Both the position numbers and the translations under genes were made by a program. The notes beneath the pieces are model-generated. The model was not told the origin of the DNA. It saw only the letters and a list, made by a program, of their open reading frames with translations, and ran no database searches. From NCBI GenBank assembly GCA_035582835.1, contig JAYKAV010003077.1:626482-690481 (forward strand): a DNA stretch of 64,000 nucleotides, in the 5' to 3' direction. Shown here piece by piece: positions 1-12,740 of the stretch; position 1 is the stretch's first letter, and every line of letters begins with the position of its first letter. This DNA comes from Phoebastria nigripes (taxonomy: Eukaryota; Chordata; Aves; Procellariiformes; Diomedeidae).

Positions 1-236
1 GTTTAGATTGGACATTAGGAAAAATTTCTTTACTGAAAGAGTGGTTAAACATTAGAACAGGCTGCCCAGGGAAGTGGTGGAGTCACCATCCCTGGAAGTA
101 TTTAAAAGACGTGTAGATGAGGCNCTTAGGGACATGGTTTAGTGGGCATGGTGGTTTTGGGTTGATGGTTGGGACTCGATGATCTTAGAGGTCTTTTCCA
201 ACCTTAATGATTCTATGATTCTATTCTATGATTCTA
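1..236 (+). mobile_element. CR1 LINE, 3' end fragment (cut by window edge)
   Basis: The fragment reads into the end of a CR1 reverse-transcriptase ORF: the frame encodes the familiar stretch of [13 protein letters not shown] residues, then [20 protein letters not shown] residues, with a stop inside. It passes into the CR1 3' UTR (GATGATCTTAGAGGTC, then TTTTCCAACC) and ends in imperfect ATTCTATG repeats at about 207-236, the usual tail of bird CR1. The 5' part lies outside the window. It shares the TTTCCAACCTTAATGATTCT end with the reverse copy at 62,180-62,480, so the two are probably of the same or closely related subfamilies. An N occurs at 124. It is a dead, 5'-truncated copy. Family recognition is from memory of CR1; the subfamily is not assigned. 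Confidence 0.93.
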
Positions 237-3200
237 AGTGTTTGTAATGCAGGGGTCAGAGAGGATTTCCACAATAGCTTCCCATTTAGAAAAACAGATA
301 CTCAACAAGTATAAAATTGAGTACAATCTTCAATTTCAGTTCATAATTTGATGTAATTTGAGCTAAATAAATAGTTAAAAGGAAAAAACCTAAGCCCCAG
401 AGAAACTAGAATCCTGCTTTCACATCATGTCCTTGTTAATATAAAGTCCAGTGAACATTTTGAAGAACAGCAATTTTTAGACTCTAAAAGGAGATGTTTG
501 TTCTTTAAGAGCAGAAAGAAAATTAAATCTAAAAGGTTAGTTATCAGGAACAACCCTCACCAGATTTTGTGCCATATTGTTTAATTATTATGAAAGATAA
601 TTACTATGGGAATATCAGTAATGCCAGTAATGTCGATATTTCATAAAGCTTTTATAGATTACAGGAATACATTGAAGAGTGTTGTATTTCACGAAGTAAC
701 AAAAGCTGTTTGGGGAAAATGATGTTTTTATGGCAGTGACTTATGTGTAGAGTTTTACACCATCTTTTCAGGCTATAGTGGTCTCTCCATCAGTTTACAG
801 CTGCAATGAGTCTTTCGCTTCCCAAATTTCACAAGTCTCTTTAAATCACTATTATATGTTGCTGATGATCAAAGGCCAGGCCAGACCCATTAGCTTTGCC
901 AAAGGAAACTCCGCTCTCAGCAGCATTGTCTCTGTACTCAGGGAGCTGTAGAGTTCCCTAAATTGAGGCACATCCGTTTGCTGTGAGCAGTTTTGTTGTT
1001 TGTTTGTTTGTTTGTTTTTTCTTATGCCATTCAGGGCATTATCTTGCAAATGATTAATCACAAAAGACCCAGCCACTGAGTTCTTGCACAGAAAATACTC
1101 AGCACTGGCAGGACAAGATCCAGAGAGAAAACAGCTTAAGAAATTTCTTCATTACTCTGAAAATACGTACATATTTGAGAGAGGAGCTAGCTCTGGCACC
1201 CTTGCAGAGCTCCTGGCTGTGAAAGCTGTAACCTTTGGAGCAATTCAGTAGCCAGTTGTGTTCAGCACGGGCACAAAAATGTTGCTACTGACAGAAAATA
1301 AGAACAACCCCAAGAAATGAATGGGAAGTGCTGTGTGATGTAGAACACAGCTCAGAGAGCAGAAACGCATCAGTTCCTTGTCCCAGTGCCCCGCTATAGG
1401 GGGGTTTTGGGTAAATTCAGCCTGTGACTTGTGAGACCAATCCAATGCAGAGATGTAACTCGCTGCTGCTTCTGTGTCAGTACAGCAATAATTTGTCATT
1501 CACATTAACACAACCTTGTCGTTAATGTGTTTGGTTTCTGAACTGTTTTAGAGAAAGAGACATACTTCAGAGTACAAGTCTGTTGGAAGTGACTTGAAGA
1601 TTTCTTTCAGTTGTCCAGCTTGTGCATGATGATGTTTCTACATCTGGATGTGGTGGTTTCCAGTCTTGTGGCTTCCGAGATGTCTGTTCCAGACCCTCAT
1701 GGTGTGGGTACTAAGGTGGATGCTTCTTCCTACTGAGGTGCATGTGCAAGTAAGTGCATGACTCTTCCTGGTTTTTTTTTCCTGAAAATACTCTTGCAGA
1801 GCAAATTTGGATTACATATATTTTGGTGGAAAGGCACCAAGTTTAACAAAAGCAGTTAGTGAAGTTTCATAAATATTGAAAAAGAGAGATACATTTGCCA
1901 TGTACTATGTGCTTTTTTGGTACAGGTGGATATAGCTACTTTTAAGAATTTAATTCCCACAAGGGAGCAGAAGGCAGCAAAGCTGACTGCATGTCAGTTT
2001 TCTGCCTGCTGCTGCCTGGCACCTGGGAATCAAAGTGGAGATGCGTTTGCAGAGAATAGTTCCCTGTGGCACACTTCTGTTTCAGAGAACAGCCAGACCA
2101 ACATCCTTCCCCTCTGTCCTGCCATACCCTCAGGCTGGGAACTGCAGTGGGAGCACACTGGGCACCATGAGCCTGTGGCACTAAAGCTTACACTTGTGCT
2201 TACACTAGGGCTTTGAGACAGAGCTGTGTCTTGCTTTCCAGGCCATGTATGCCTGCAGGTACAGCATGTATAGTAACTGTAGTGGAGGTCAGCACCTTCC
2301 GCGTGCCACTGAGTGATCGCTAAAGTCCTCCAAAGAGAAATCAGTATCTCACACTGTGTGTGTGTATATATGGTAGGTACAGAGTGAGCCCCCTGTGTTT
2401 GATGGGCTTAGAGGAGCAGGTAGAGAAGAAGATGCTGGTGAGAGATGAACACTGTCAAGCATTCTCTCTGCTTTTGATTAGTTTGCAAAGATGAGTAATT
2501 GAATCCCAACAACCTTCCTGCACTGTAGTCATCTTCATCTTTTGTCTTTCCTGGGCATCCCTTACCGAGTATACACATACCTGCACTTTGGTCAATAGAG
2601 TACAGCCCATAAAGTAATTTCTAGAGAGAGATTGAACTCCCTTTTCCCCTCAGTGAGCTTGAGAAAGGTAAAAATTATCATATTATGGGTGCTTTGGTCA
2701 TGAAGAGAAAATGATGCTAGATATGAACAGAAGAAATTCCTCTTATCCCTGGGAATTTTTAAGCATTAAATTAATTCCCCTATCTCTTGGTGTGTTAATG
2801 GGAAGGCTTTCAGCTCTGTGTTAGGCAGAGGTCCACATTTGCATTTAGATGGAGCTATTTTAAGGATTGTAGTATATACATAGGGGCCTGTATCCCATTT
2901 ACAATAGAATCTGTACAATAAAATTAATATCTAGTAAGTGGTTGTTTTTCCAGTTTTGTTATAATCTGAACCAGTAACTGAAGTGGTATAATCTGACATA
3001 ATAAATACTAGAGTCATTCGCTTGAGAGATATCTTATCCACCCACAAGAAGGAATACACTCCTTAACCAGTGAAGTGGGTTATATTTTTTCCCTTTCACG
3101 AGACAGCCATGAAGTACTGCATCCAGGGCCATTCCTGCCAATGATACCCAGAAGACTTTTTTTTTCACTTGTGTAAAACAACTTGCTGCCTCGCGGAGGG

Positions 3201-6200
3201 AAACACTTTTTCCCCACCACACAGGAAACCACGGCAGGGTGGTGGTGGCTCTCAGGTGAGGCAGCGCAGGGACCTCAAATCCTTCCATTTATCTCTGTCC
3301 TGCAGACAGGCTCTCACGGGCATTTCTCATACATGCAGGGGTCCGTGCTAAGTTGTTGCTGCTGGTTTTGCATGCTGCTCATTTCCAGAAACACCCTGAA
3401 ACATTGGTTTCGGTAGGACTTAGGCAAATGCTTGGTGCTTCTCTGAGCTGCTGCCGAAGTGGGTTGCAGCAGGATGATGTATGAGCCCAGGTTTGGGGTT
3501 TCAGCCTGGTGTGCACCACCCTAAAACTGTTATTTCTCTGGCAGCTGCCAGCAAGGATGAAAGAGAGCCCCGGCGTACGGGGAGCAACAGCTCTTCCTCG
3601 TTCCCCTGCCAAGTGAGGACTGAGGAGCCACGGTTTCATTTGCCGTGAATTAATTCTGGTGGCAGGGCTAGTGTGAAGTGGTGATGTAAAATCAATGGGT
3701 TTTGTTTCAAATCCAATCCACTTTCACTGATATAAATTAGTCATCAGTGTAAAGCCTCTGCATCCAGCGACACAGGGTAGCCCTGAAATAATTCACTCTT
3801 GCAGCTGGAGCCACGCAAAACCACTGGTCATTTGATGGAGCGAGCACCCCCAGATGAGACGAGCTGCTCAGGTGCTGCTGAAGGGGCTTTTCAAGGGGGC
3901 TTTTAAGTGACACTTCCTAAAATTGTCCTGTTGAGCTAATAGGAAAATTTTGCTGATTTTACTGCCTCTGTTCTTAGGTAAAACTCAGCCAGGATTTCAC
4001 ACTAAATGTGCTGTACCTTGCAGCTCCTTGTCAAAGATGGAAAAGGTACTGGTCACTTAAGGTTACTTCCAAGGCTTGTAGTAAATGGGGTTTTTTACTT
4101 TATAGGGAATTCTTAAAAAACCCTTTATCCTCATGCCGAAAAATTTGAACAAAAATTTCCTGAAAAATGACAGTCCCAAACCCTCTAAACTAAAACCATG
4201 CTTCAAGTGGGTTGAAACTCTTTTCTTTACAAAGTTGAAATGTTTCATATCGGTGTGAGACTTTGTTTCTCATGCTAAGTTATATCTTATAATGGTTATG
4301 CAATGAGAATATTTTTAAGGAAGTTGCTACCATATCAGAAATTAACGTGTTTCTGTAATATCAAAAGCTCTTTTGACTTTTCTCTAAAAATGAACTTCAG
4401 TTAAAATTGCGAAGTTGGTGCAAGAAATTCCCCATACAGCAAGCAAGCATTGCCTCATGGAAAATCCTTGTGGGAAAGAGTCAGTGTCATGGAGCTCTGT
4501 GCTCTGTCTCACCAGAAATTACTCAGATGATGGGGAGAATTAAAAATTTATCTCCCAAGAACACATTATCAGTGTTCCCAGGAGCTGCACCTAGAAGAGG
4601 CCTGTTTGCCAACTCCTGTTGTTACTTCTCATGCTGACAGCTGTGAGAGCACTTCTATTTTAGGGGGAGAGCAAACTCACCCGTTTCCCAGCCTTTCTGA
4701 CTGCCCCGTGCCTGCCTGCTGCCTGCTAAGACCCAGCTGAAGCAGCGCTGCTGCCAGATTGAGTGTCTGCAACCCCAGAGACTAGGTCTGAGATTGAAAC
4801 CTAGATCAAAAGCCTATTTATTTTTTTTTCAAGTGAACCCATATCTATTAAGACTTGGACTAGTGAGTGGTAATCCTCTAGTCTTACATGAAAGATCAAA
4901 TGAATGGATGGGAAAAGATAGATAACAGGGGAAAAGCTTGTTTTGGACTAGTTTCCCTAACAAGAATGGAAGAATAGTGAGACATGTCAAATTGACTTTT
5001 ACAGAGCAGGTTAATGCCAGATACTTGTTTATCCTTGGAGATTCCTCAAATCCAGCAGATTTCAGCGTTGCCTAATGAAAGCTTAGGGAAGAGCGGGAAA
5101 TGGAGCATGTACAGTTCAGAGGAGGGGAAGATGCAGATGAAAACAAATGAAAAGCCTCTCTCCTTCATGTTTCAAGTGCCAAATTATGCTTGACATTTCA
5201 ATTTCCCCAAGGCGCGCTTCCNTAAAATCGTCTTGAACTCTCCTCAAAGTGTTAAAGCTTCCATCAACTCCTCCAGTGGCATCAAACGGGTCTGATTCAG
5301 TTCTGTCTCGGGTGTGAAATGTAATCATTGTTATAGCACTGCACAACTGGCATTCAGAAAAAGCACCGAATATCTTTAATATTTTCATGGATGGGCTTCA
5401 CAATCGGCTTTGCAATAGGGCACGATGTAAACGCCGTGCCCAACACATTGCCGCTCAGGTGGGAGATGATCAGGTTTGGTGACTTGTGTGTGGCTTGTTT
5501 TGTACTGTTTCTGGGAATTCGGGATGTTTACCACTTGCATGCGGCTTGTTTCGCACGAGGATCTCGGTGTTATGTGTCTATAGCCAGAAGGTCTTGAGTC
5601 CTTTGGAGATCTGTAGGAGAAATCTGTAACCACTAAAATTCTCATTAGTTCTCAATGTTCCAACATTTTTAGGAAGTTTGAAAGCCTGAATTTTTGAAGT
5701 GTTTTGACCACGTCCCCAGTGAAAAATACCAAGAGTAGGGAAATGGCAGAAATGCCACAAAAAAAAAATGTTTTTCCCAATCTGTTCTATTGACGTGTTT
5801 TGTTTTTTCTTAGCTTGTTTTCTTCTAAAGGTCAGTGAAATTTTCAGTTGCATAAATTTTATTGACTTTACTCATTGCAGTCAGGCTTTTGAGGGAGATT
5901 CTGAGCTTACGTGCACTGTCAGTGCCAGACAGTCAGAAGAAACCCTTTTCCTGTATGAGTGGGAATAACGGTGACCCAGCTTTTGAGAGACCTCACTGAA
6001 CTGAATTCTTTGAAAAATACACCCTTGGGCTGTGGTTGCTGAGCACTTGAGAAGGCCTATGATTGATGACATGGTCATTACGAACATGATTAAGAGCAGC
6101 CAGGATTTACATTTACCACCTTGGCCTTTTCCAGTGTCTGCTAAACTGTGGTCTTGAGACCACCACTGATGCACACAACATGACTGTGTGTGTGGAGGGG

Positions 6201-6481
6201 GGAACGGGGGAGCTGTGATTAATTTGGCTGGCAACATGATGCTGGCTCTCTTCTTTGATTGCAGCTGATGAATAGTATTTTAAAAGCTAAGAATACATTA
6301 AACACTTTGCTATAGCTCCTATACAGTCTGAGGGCCAGAACCACAGCTGTGCTCAGTTTACAATGGGTGCAGCTGAAGAAAGAAGAGGAAGGGAGAGAGA
6401 CAGCTTTTAGCTTAACTTGAGCTATAGATTCCGCTATCTTGGGAAATGGCTGGGGGCACAGGCACTGGTTCCCCCCATGCT
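237..6481. other. Unique, AT-leaning non-coding sequence
   Basis: No recognisable gene, RNA gene or full repeat is seen. Open frames are at most 118 codons (minus strand, 5,881-6,237) and none resembles a known protein. The stretch holds a TTTG repeat near 1,000, a short GT/TA run at 2,355-2,371 and ordinary A/T tracts. Intergenic or intronic DNA is the simplest reading. Confidence 0.6.
991..1020. repeat. TTTG microsatellite
   Basis: Imperfect TTTG units run between TTTTG at 991 and a T tract at 1,015-1,020. It is a simple repeat with no associated element visible. Confidence 0.85.
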
Positions 6482-6509
6482 GGGAGCAGGGTGGGGGGGT
6501 GCTGATGGG
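6482..6509 (+). other. G-quadruplex-capable motif
   Basis: Four runs of three or more Gs are separated by loops of 4 (AGCA), 1 (T) and 7 (TGCTGAT) bases, which fits the standard G3+N1-7 rule. It sits in a locally G-rich patch. Folding is a prediction, and no promoter or exon was found beside it. Confidence 0.5.
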
Positions 6510-9500
6510 CTTTCAGGCAGGAGCAGGACTAGCATTCACCAGTTTTGGCTGCTTCGTTGTGTTAAAATAACACATTGTTGCATGAGCAAGGGATTTGTGT
6601 TCCCTGCCCTCCCTCTAACGTTGCAGTTAACCCTGTGCCTGGAAGGCCTTTTCCCTCCTTGGAAAGCTTGAAGCTCCCCCTGTGCCTGTGAACACCCCAC
6701 TCCCTGCCTGGCAGTACGTCCCTGCGGGTCTTTGGGAGGTGCCAGCCCCCCGCAGGGGTGGATGGTGGGTGTGTGCTCCCTGGCCCCCCGACGCAGCAGG
6801 CACCCCTCCGGGTTGATCACGGTGCCGCTTTCCCTCTGTGGAGCAGAATTGTGGGGATCTCACCATTACCCTGATTGCCCCAAAACCTGCATGAGCTTCA
6901 TATTTACCCCCTGCCTCTGCCAAATTTGGTTGAGATTAGCTGTCTGGGGCTATTTGGGGGAAGAGGCAGTGAAAGAGGGCTAGATGGAAAGCTCAGACTC
7001 GCAAGCCCTGTTTCCTTCGGAAACCAGAGTCATGCTGGGGTGGGGAAGCAGCAGCTCCACAGGTACAAGGCGCAGAGCAGGGTCTTTTGCTGCATTTCAT
7101 GGCCAACATCCATGAAGTCACCTGGGTTGAGGAGTGAGCCACAAGCATATCTCTTTTTGTATAACACAGCAGCTCTTCTCTAACGTCTGTTTTTCAATTC
7201 TTCATAGTGCTGGCTGTTAATAACAACTAAAACTTTCATCACAGAACCCCTGATTCAATGTTCATGCCAGGACATTCATTGTAATTGGCCTGCTTTGATG
7301 GCAACCGTTGAAGGAAATAAAAATGACAGCTTTGGAGCAGACTCGTCATGCAGCATGATGACTCTTGGCAGCAGGAGACCCATTCACCCTCCTGAAGACT
7401 GCTGTTCAGACACAGAGTCTCAACAGACAAGGTACCAAATAATTCTGTTTTCCCTCCCAGTCAGGGTAAGCAGGAGGACTGCCAGGGCCTCGCGGGAAGG
7501 GTCACCATAGACGAGAGAGACTCCACCATCACGGCAGGAATTCTTTGCTGATGCGACTGCCCGCTGGTTGCCAGCCGAGTCCCAAGCTGTGCCCTGCTTG
7601 CTCACTTCCACAATAAAATCAGAGGAAGATTTGGGTGTGTTCCCCACGATGTGCGAGATGGGGGATTTGCTCCTTGCAGGAAAGCGTGGGGTACTGCTTC
7701 TATTGCTTCCCGCCTATCTACTCTCCATTACTTGTTAGCTTCAGTACCCTTTGCTCTCTCCAGACATCCCTCCTGCCCCCAAAAGGTTACTCTAGACAGG
7801 TTGGCTTGGCACAGGGCAGCCATGACAAATCTTTAAACTATAAGGATAAATTATGCTCCATTGCCCAGTCCTTCTGGAAAGAGATTTTAATGTGGATTAA
7901 AATAAAAGAGGTTTGATAGATGCTGGAAATGTCTCCCTTTGGCTGTTAAGAAAAAAATCTGAATGCCTGTAATATTTCTGCCGAGAATTACAATAATTGG
8001 TATTTAAATAGCATTCTGAGCAGAGCTGCGATTGCCTAGGAAAGCCAACCCCAGGAGCAAGATCTCTTGTCTTTAAGAGCTCAGCCAGGCTTGGGAACTT
8101 AAAAAGAAACTCAAATTATTGGGAATTTAAAACATGCCCTTGCTTTGGCTTGAATGCAACATCAAAGCAGGAGCCTGTGTGTTCCTGAAAAAATGTTTCT
8201 TTCCCCTCCCAGCTGCTAAATGCTGTTTCTCCGCTGATTTTATTAGCACCACTATCCCAGCATCATCTCCATCCACAAATGCCTTTTCAGTGTGCTCACA
8301 GCAAGGAGTCAATTTTGCTCTCTCAGCGGAAGAATTACCCACAACCCAAACAACTAGTGCCAGGAGCTAAAGAAGACTGGTGATCTTATAGACAGCACTT
8401 TGGAAACAGTGGGCACGGTGATGCTCTGTGTTGAGAGGGCCTCTTGCATCAAAGGATGTGTTAAATCCATCACCCAACTTGTGGTCACACTGGATCCCGT
8501 CGCCATGGTGGTACTTGTATTCAGGAGCCACTGGCCGAATTCTGTCTCGCTTCCCCAGGACCCAGCAGTTTCAGATGGATGCTGCATTCTCCTCTACATC
8601 CTGCTGTTGTCTGGTCTTCAGTGCTCAGGAAAGCCACTGCATATCTGTGATCTCCACCCAAGAAAGGCCGAATCACTGTTTCATAGTAAGTTGCACAAAA
8701 TTCATTTTATGATGACAGGGTTTCTTTGAGACGAGCCCTGCTTTCTTTGTACATGTAAGATACTGCTGCTGTCTTTCCTGCTCTTTCCCAAATCCAACAT
8801 CTTTTAGTTGCACGCCATCCCACCTGTTTCCCACATAGATCTAGTATTTAAGTCTCTGAAAATCAAACCTCTTAAAATGCTATTTCCACACTTGGTCTTT
8901 TCTCTATAATCATTCAGCTCTCCTAGCATGCATTTGTGACCCCAACAGATGACTCCACTAACGGGAACACATTGGTGCCAAATGCCACCAAAAAGCTCTG
9001 CTTCAGATAAGCTGGGAGCTCTGAGGGTGTTATTCATAAAGTTTCAGACCAACACAGTTCACTGGCCTGACACTGAAAGTCTTCTATTTTTTCTCTTCCT
9101 ACCAAAGCCTCCATTACCTGTACAAGACTTGAGATTTAATAGGACTAGGTAGGTCTGTGAGTATCACACAACCCATGGCAGTGTGGACATAGCCAAACTC
9201 ATGCGGGATGAACTGGTGCAGGCACAGCTGAGAGCTCTCATGCTCTGCCAGAATGCTGGACCAGCACTGCTGTATAACTTCTGGTAGCAAAGCTAAGTAG
9301 TGTGTCTGTGTGTAGCACTGGATGTGGTGTATGGACATAGCTGACATTTCTAATGTCAGCAACAACTACTGTGAAATGTCTCCCTTTGCCTTGAAATCGT
9401 TACAGTTTTATGTGACAGCAGCAGCTCTAGTCCCCAGCTGAGATTAGAAGTCCATTAAGTGCTTGAAATTGTGCGAATGCATAGTATGAGGACATGCACT

Positions 9501-11463
9501 CCTGACGAGCTCTGTGTTGCCAATTGCCTCGCTAATCCAGTTAACCCTGTCCCACTCGGATATCTATCCATCTATAGGTACCCACCTATACAGATAGACA
9601 TCTCTCCAGCAGGGTGTCTGCTCAGGGTAGTAGATACTTGGGCTACTCTAATCTTCGGATTGTGTTTGCATCCTCTGATTTTAAAGAGCATTTAAAAGTG
9701 AGAGGAAAAGATAAGTGCTTAACCTCATAGAGCTACTACTAGCTGAATTTATAGATTAAACCTAGGAATCACAAGTTAAATTCATTATTAGTTTAAATGG
9801 GAAATAATTCCACTGAAGACAGTGGAAGTTATTAATTCAGGGAAGCAGTTAGTTATCTAACATTTCCTCTCTAAGGAAATAAAGAAATAAACCTTGTTTC
9901 TCCTGTGACATCCGTTGCTTTTTTCCCCAGTGTAATTCTAGTGATTTCTGCAGGGTTATTTCTGGGACTGAAAAACTGGAAATGCACGAATGCTCCATTC
10001 ATGGGGAAGTGGCTTGTATAAACTCAGACTAGGGTCAAGTGAAGACACAGAGGGGAAAAAAAGAATTGTGTCAGATAAATAGTCCTGAAGAGGAAATGTC
10101 AATGAAGAGGTTGTGAAAGTAGGAGCATAAGACTTAGCAACCCATTGAATTGTAGGAGATACTTTAGTTTCTATCTGAGTAGTGAATCAGCCAGAGCCAG
10201 TGACTGCCAGTGGCTAGATAAGTTAGTTACTGCTTATTGAAGGTTAAACACCCATCAAGTTTTTTGCTGATCACAGCAAGGAAAAAAAATCAAGAACAGA
10301 AACCCTTCCTGGAACTGTTCAGCAGCTCAAGTGGATTGTCATGAGAGAATGGCAACCAGTCTGTGCTTAAAAATATGAACAGATCTCTCTTCAAATCTTA
10401 AAGATTACTACAAGTGTTTCACTGTGCAGTCAGGGGATTAATTGATCCACACCTAATTGAGATCCCTAATTCACACTTGGAGATAATGGATTTGCATCTC
10501 AATGAGATTCCCAACTCTGGTTCTTAATAACTAAAAATACTATATTTTTAAATTTTTGGTAGTCCTCAGGGAGCTGAGTCTCTGTAGCTGCATTAATAGC
10601 TTGGGAAATTGAATCCCAGAGCTTCAGTGAAGTTGTTTCAAGTTGTCATATTAGCCAGCCAAAGTGGGACTGTAGACCTGTAGCAACCTGATTCCCAGCC
10701 CCATCCTTCACCTCACCGCAGATCACAGAAAATCTAAATGACGACTTCAAACTCCTGAAATGTTGACATGACCTTTCGCATGGCGGGGACATCCCATGCT
10801 CTGGTGGCCGTGGGCTCTTATTANCTCAGATCTCTCCCATCTTCAGTGTAGACCATCCTTGACACCAGGATATCAAGCAAAAAAAGGAAGAAGCCACACT
10901 GCCTTTTCCTGAGTGCATTGCCCTGCCCCAGAGCCAAAAGCCGTGACCGTAAGAGGCTTCAGATGCTGGCGGAGCAGCAGGGATCATTACAACTGAATAG
11001 AGCCATACACAAAGGGGGAAAGATCCTCTTAGCACTCATTAATTGTAATTTTCAGGATTAATGCAAAAGATTTGGCAGCTTGACAGAAGAGAGTTTTAAC
11101 ACAGATAATTCACTGCGGCTCGCCGGAGCTGAGGGAAGGGTCAGTGGCTCCCCCAACCCCCCCAGCAATAGGTAAAGAGAAGGATAGAAGTAACTAGACA
11201 GGGAACAGGGATATAAAGCACCTGATAAGTCAAAAGATGTATTTTACACAAGGCAGTGTAAATATTCATGTGATTTATTAGAGTAGCAGACTTTTCATTG
11301 ATGACTGTATTGAATTGAGGGTTATTTAGAAGCTGAGAGGATCAATACAACAGCTGGGAGCCAAAGTCTCTGAAAGCAACTGAAGTAAAAGTGTATTTTG
11401 CAGTGCCTCACTTCTGTGTGAAGTCCCTTAGCTGCCCCTTAAACCTTAGAGTGAACTTCACCC
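6510..11463. other. Unique non-coding sequence, one weak exon candidate
   Basis: No gene is recognised. A possible exon at 7,245-7,431 is listed separately. Around 9,558-9,600 an imperfect inverted repeat pairs TATAGGT with ACCTATA. At 8,701 a donor-like ATAGTAAGT follows an open frame, but there is no matching acceptor context. Nothing else stands out. Confidence 0.55.
7245..7431 (+). other. Possible exon with an open frame (unrecognised)
   Basis: The segment follows TTTCATCACAG (an acceptable but weak splice acceptor) and ends at ACAAG before GTACCA (a moderate donor). An open frame runs from an ATG at 7,298 through the donor. It encodes a polar segment rich in Ser, Asp and Glu, containing RRPIHPPEDCCSDTES. 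I do not recognise the protein. The ATG has a T at -3, which is poor initiation context. The length (187 nt) and splice signals are what chance often yields in 64 kb of vertebrate DNA, so this is only a candidate. Confidence 0.12.
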
Positions 11464-11525
11464 TATATATATACACACACACACATACATATACACACAT
11501 ATATATATATATATAAAAAAAAAAA
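11464..11525. repeat. Compound TA/CA microsatellite with A tail
   Basis: TA units, then CA units, then mixed CATA and a long TA run end in a run of As. It is probably length-polymorphic. No mobile element is identifiable next to it. Confidence 0.95.
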
Positions 11526-11999
11526 GTGCTGGAGCAATGGACATCCTTCCAGAGGCCTGGCCCAAGATTGTGCACTGAGCCTGACTTCCGACAAGCTGTT
11601 GAGCAGTTTAATTTCTGTTGTACAGGGTGAAGTCCAGTCCTGCGCAGAGCACCAAGCCAAGCCCTGGAGATCTCCTGTCAGAGATCCAGTCTTGTGCTGG
11701 GTCACGATTTAAGGCTCAAATCCACACCTTCGCTTCCATCCTCAGTAGCCAGGTTTTAGGCAAGTAGAGAGCAGAGGGCAGGCTGCGAGTCTGAGGTCTC
11801 CAGGTCTGCTAAACCAAGCTGGTGTCAATGGGGACCAGATGGCTCTTCCCTGACCCATTGCATTCCTGCCTGCACCTTGGAGGCAGGTGAAGATCTGTGA
11901 CAAAGACTTCATAAATGTGATGTCTTTGTGATGGGGAGCAAAAACCACAAGGAAGATGACTCCTTGTATAAAACAGGTTATTCTGAAGGACACCAAGAA

Positions 12000-12560
12000 C
12001 TACTCACCACTATCTAACCACAGTTGATTTTGTGTGTGTTTGTAAGTATTGGTTTTTACTCCCTATCACTTTTTATTACATTTATTCCTTCAGAAGAAAA
12101 ATAACTCAACTCAAATGTCCCTAATCTTTTTAGTATGGAATTTTAGATTTTAATGGGCTTGTTTTAATTTGCACATATTCTTGTTAATAATGAAATCTGT
12201 TTAACGAGAGTTAAACCAAAAAAGCCTGTAATGGTAATTCAAAACATAAAACTCTAGTGCATTTCTGTAAGAATTCCCTGTTAATATTCTTAAGGCTTTT
12301 TAACAGATATTTTAAGTAGGCATTGGTATTAGCAGAAACATCACACAAATTAAAATTAGGCTCTTGGTGACTATTTTAAAATGAATATTCACAGACTCTT
12401 CAGCATGAAATTAAATCTAGTTACATTTGACGCTGCTGGTATATTTTAAGGAAGTATACTTTACTGAAAATGATAGTGTTGCCTGTGAACTTATTACTGA
12501 TAGTTAATTTAATTTATTACAACCCATTGAATATAACAATCAGATTTTATATAGCATAGC
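12000..12560. promoter_or_regulatory. AT-rich block, possible conserved non-coding element
   Basis: About 560 bases are strongly AT-rich but not simple repeat. They contain many TAAT, TTAATTTAATT and TTAATA-type words of the kind homeodomain proteins bind, and no open frame. Such blocks often prove to be conserved enhancers in vertebrates, but conservation cannot be seen from one sequence. It may equally be neutral AT-rich DNA. Confidence 0.2.
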
Positions 12561-12604
12561 CTAGGAGCCTGTGTCAGGCTTTAAATCTATGGAGGTGGAG
12601 CATG

Positions 12605-12740
12605 AGCCAGTGGTTAAATGATGGAATTAGGAATGGGGACTTCCAGCTCTGGCCAGGACTCTTGTTTCAGCTTGGGTAGATTATAAACCTGCCATGTTTA
12701 CTCCACTCATCACAATGCTCTAAAATGGGAAATCTGCCTT
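12605..12740 (-). mobile_element. MIR-like SINE remnant, reverse orientation
   Basis: Read on the plus strand, the order of words follows an inverted MIR: AGTGGTTAA, then CCAGCTCTGGCCAGGACT, then CTTGGGTAGAT, then ACTCCACTCATC and TCTAAAATGGG. The last words correspond to the inverted 'cctcatctgtaaaatggg' part of the MIR core. The match is diverged with small gaps, as expected for a very old element. The family was judged by eye. Confidence 0.45.
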
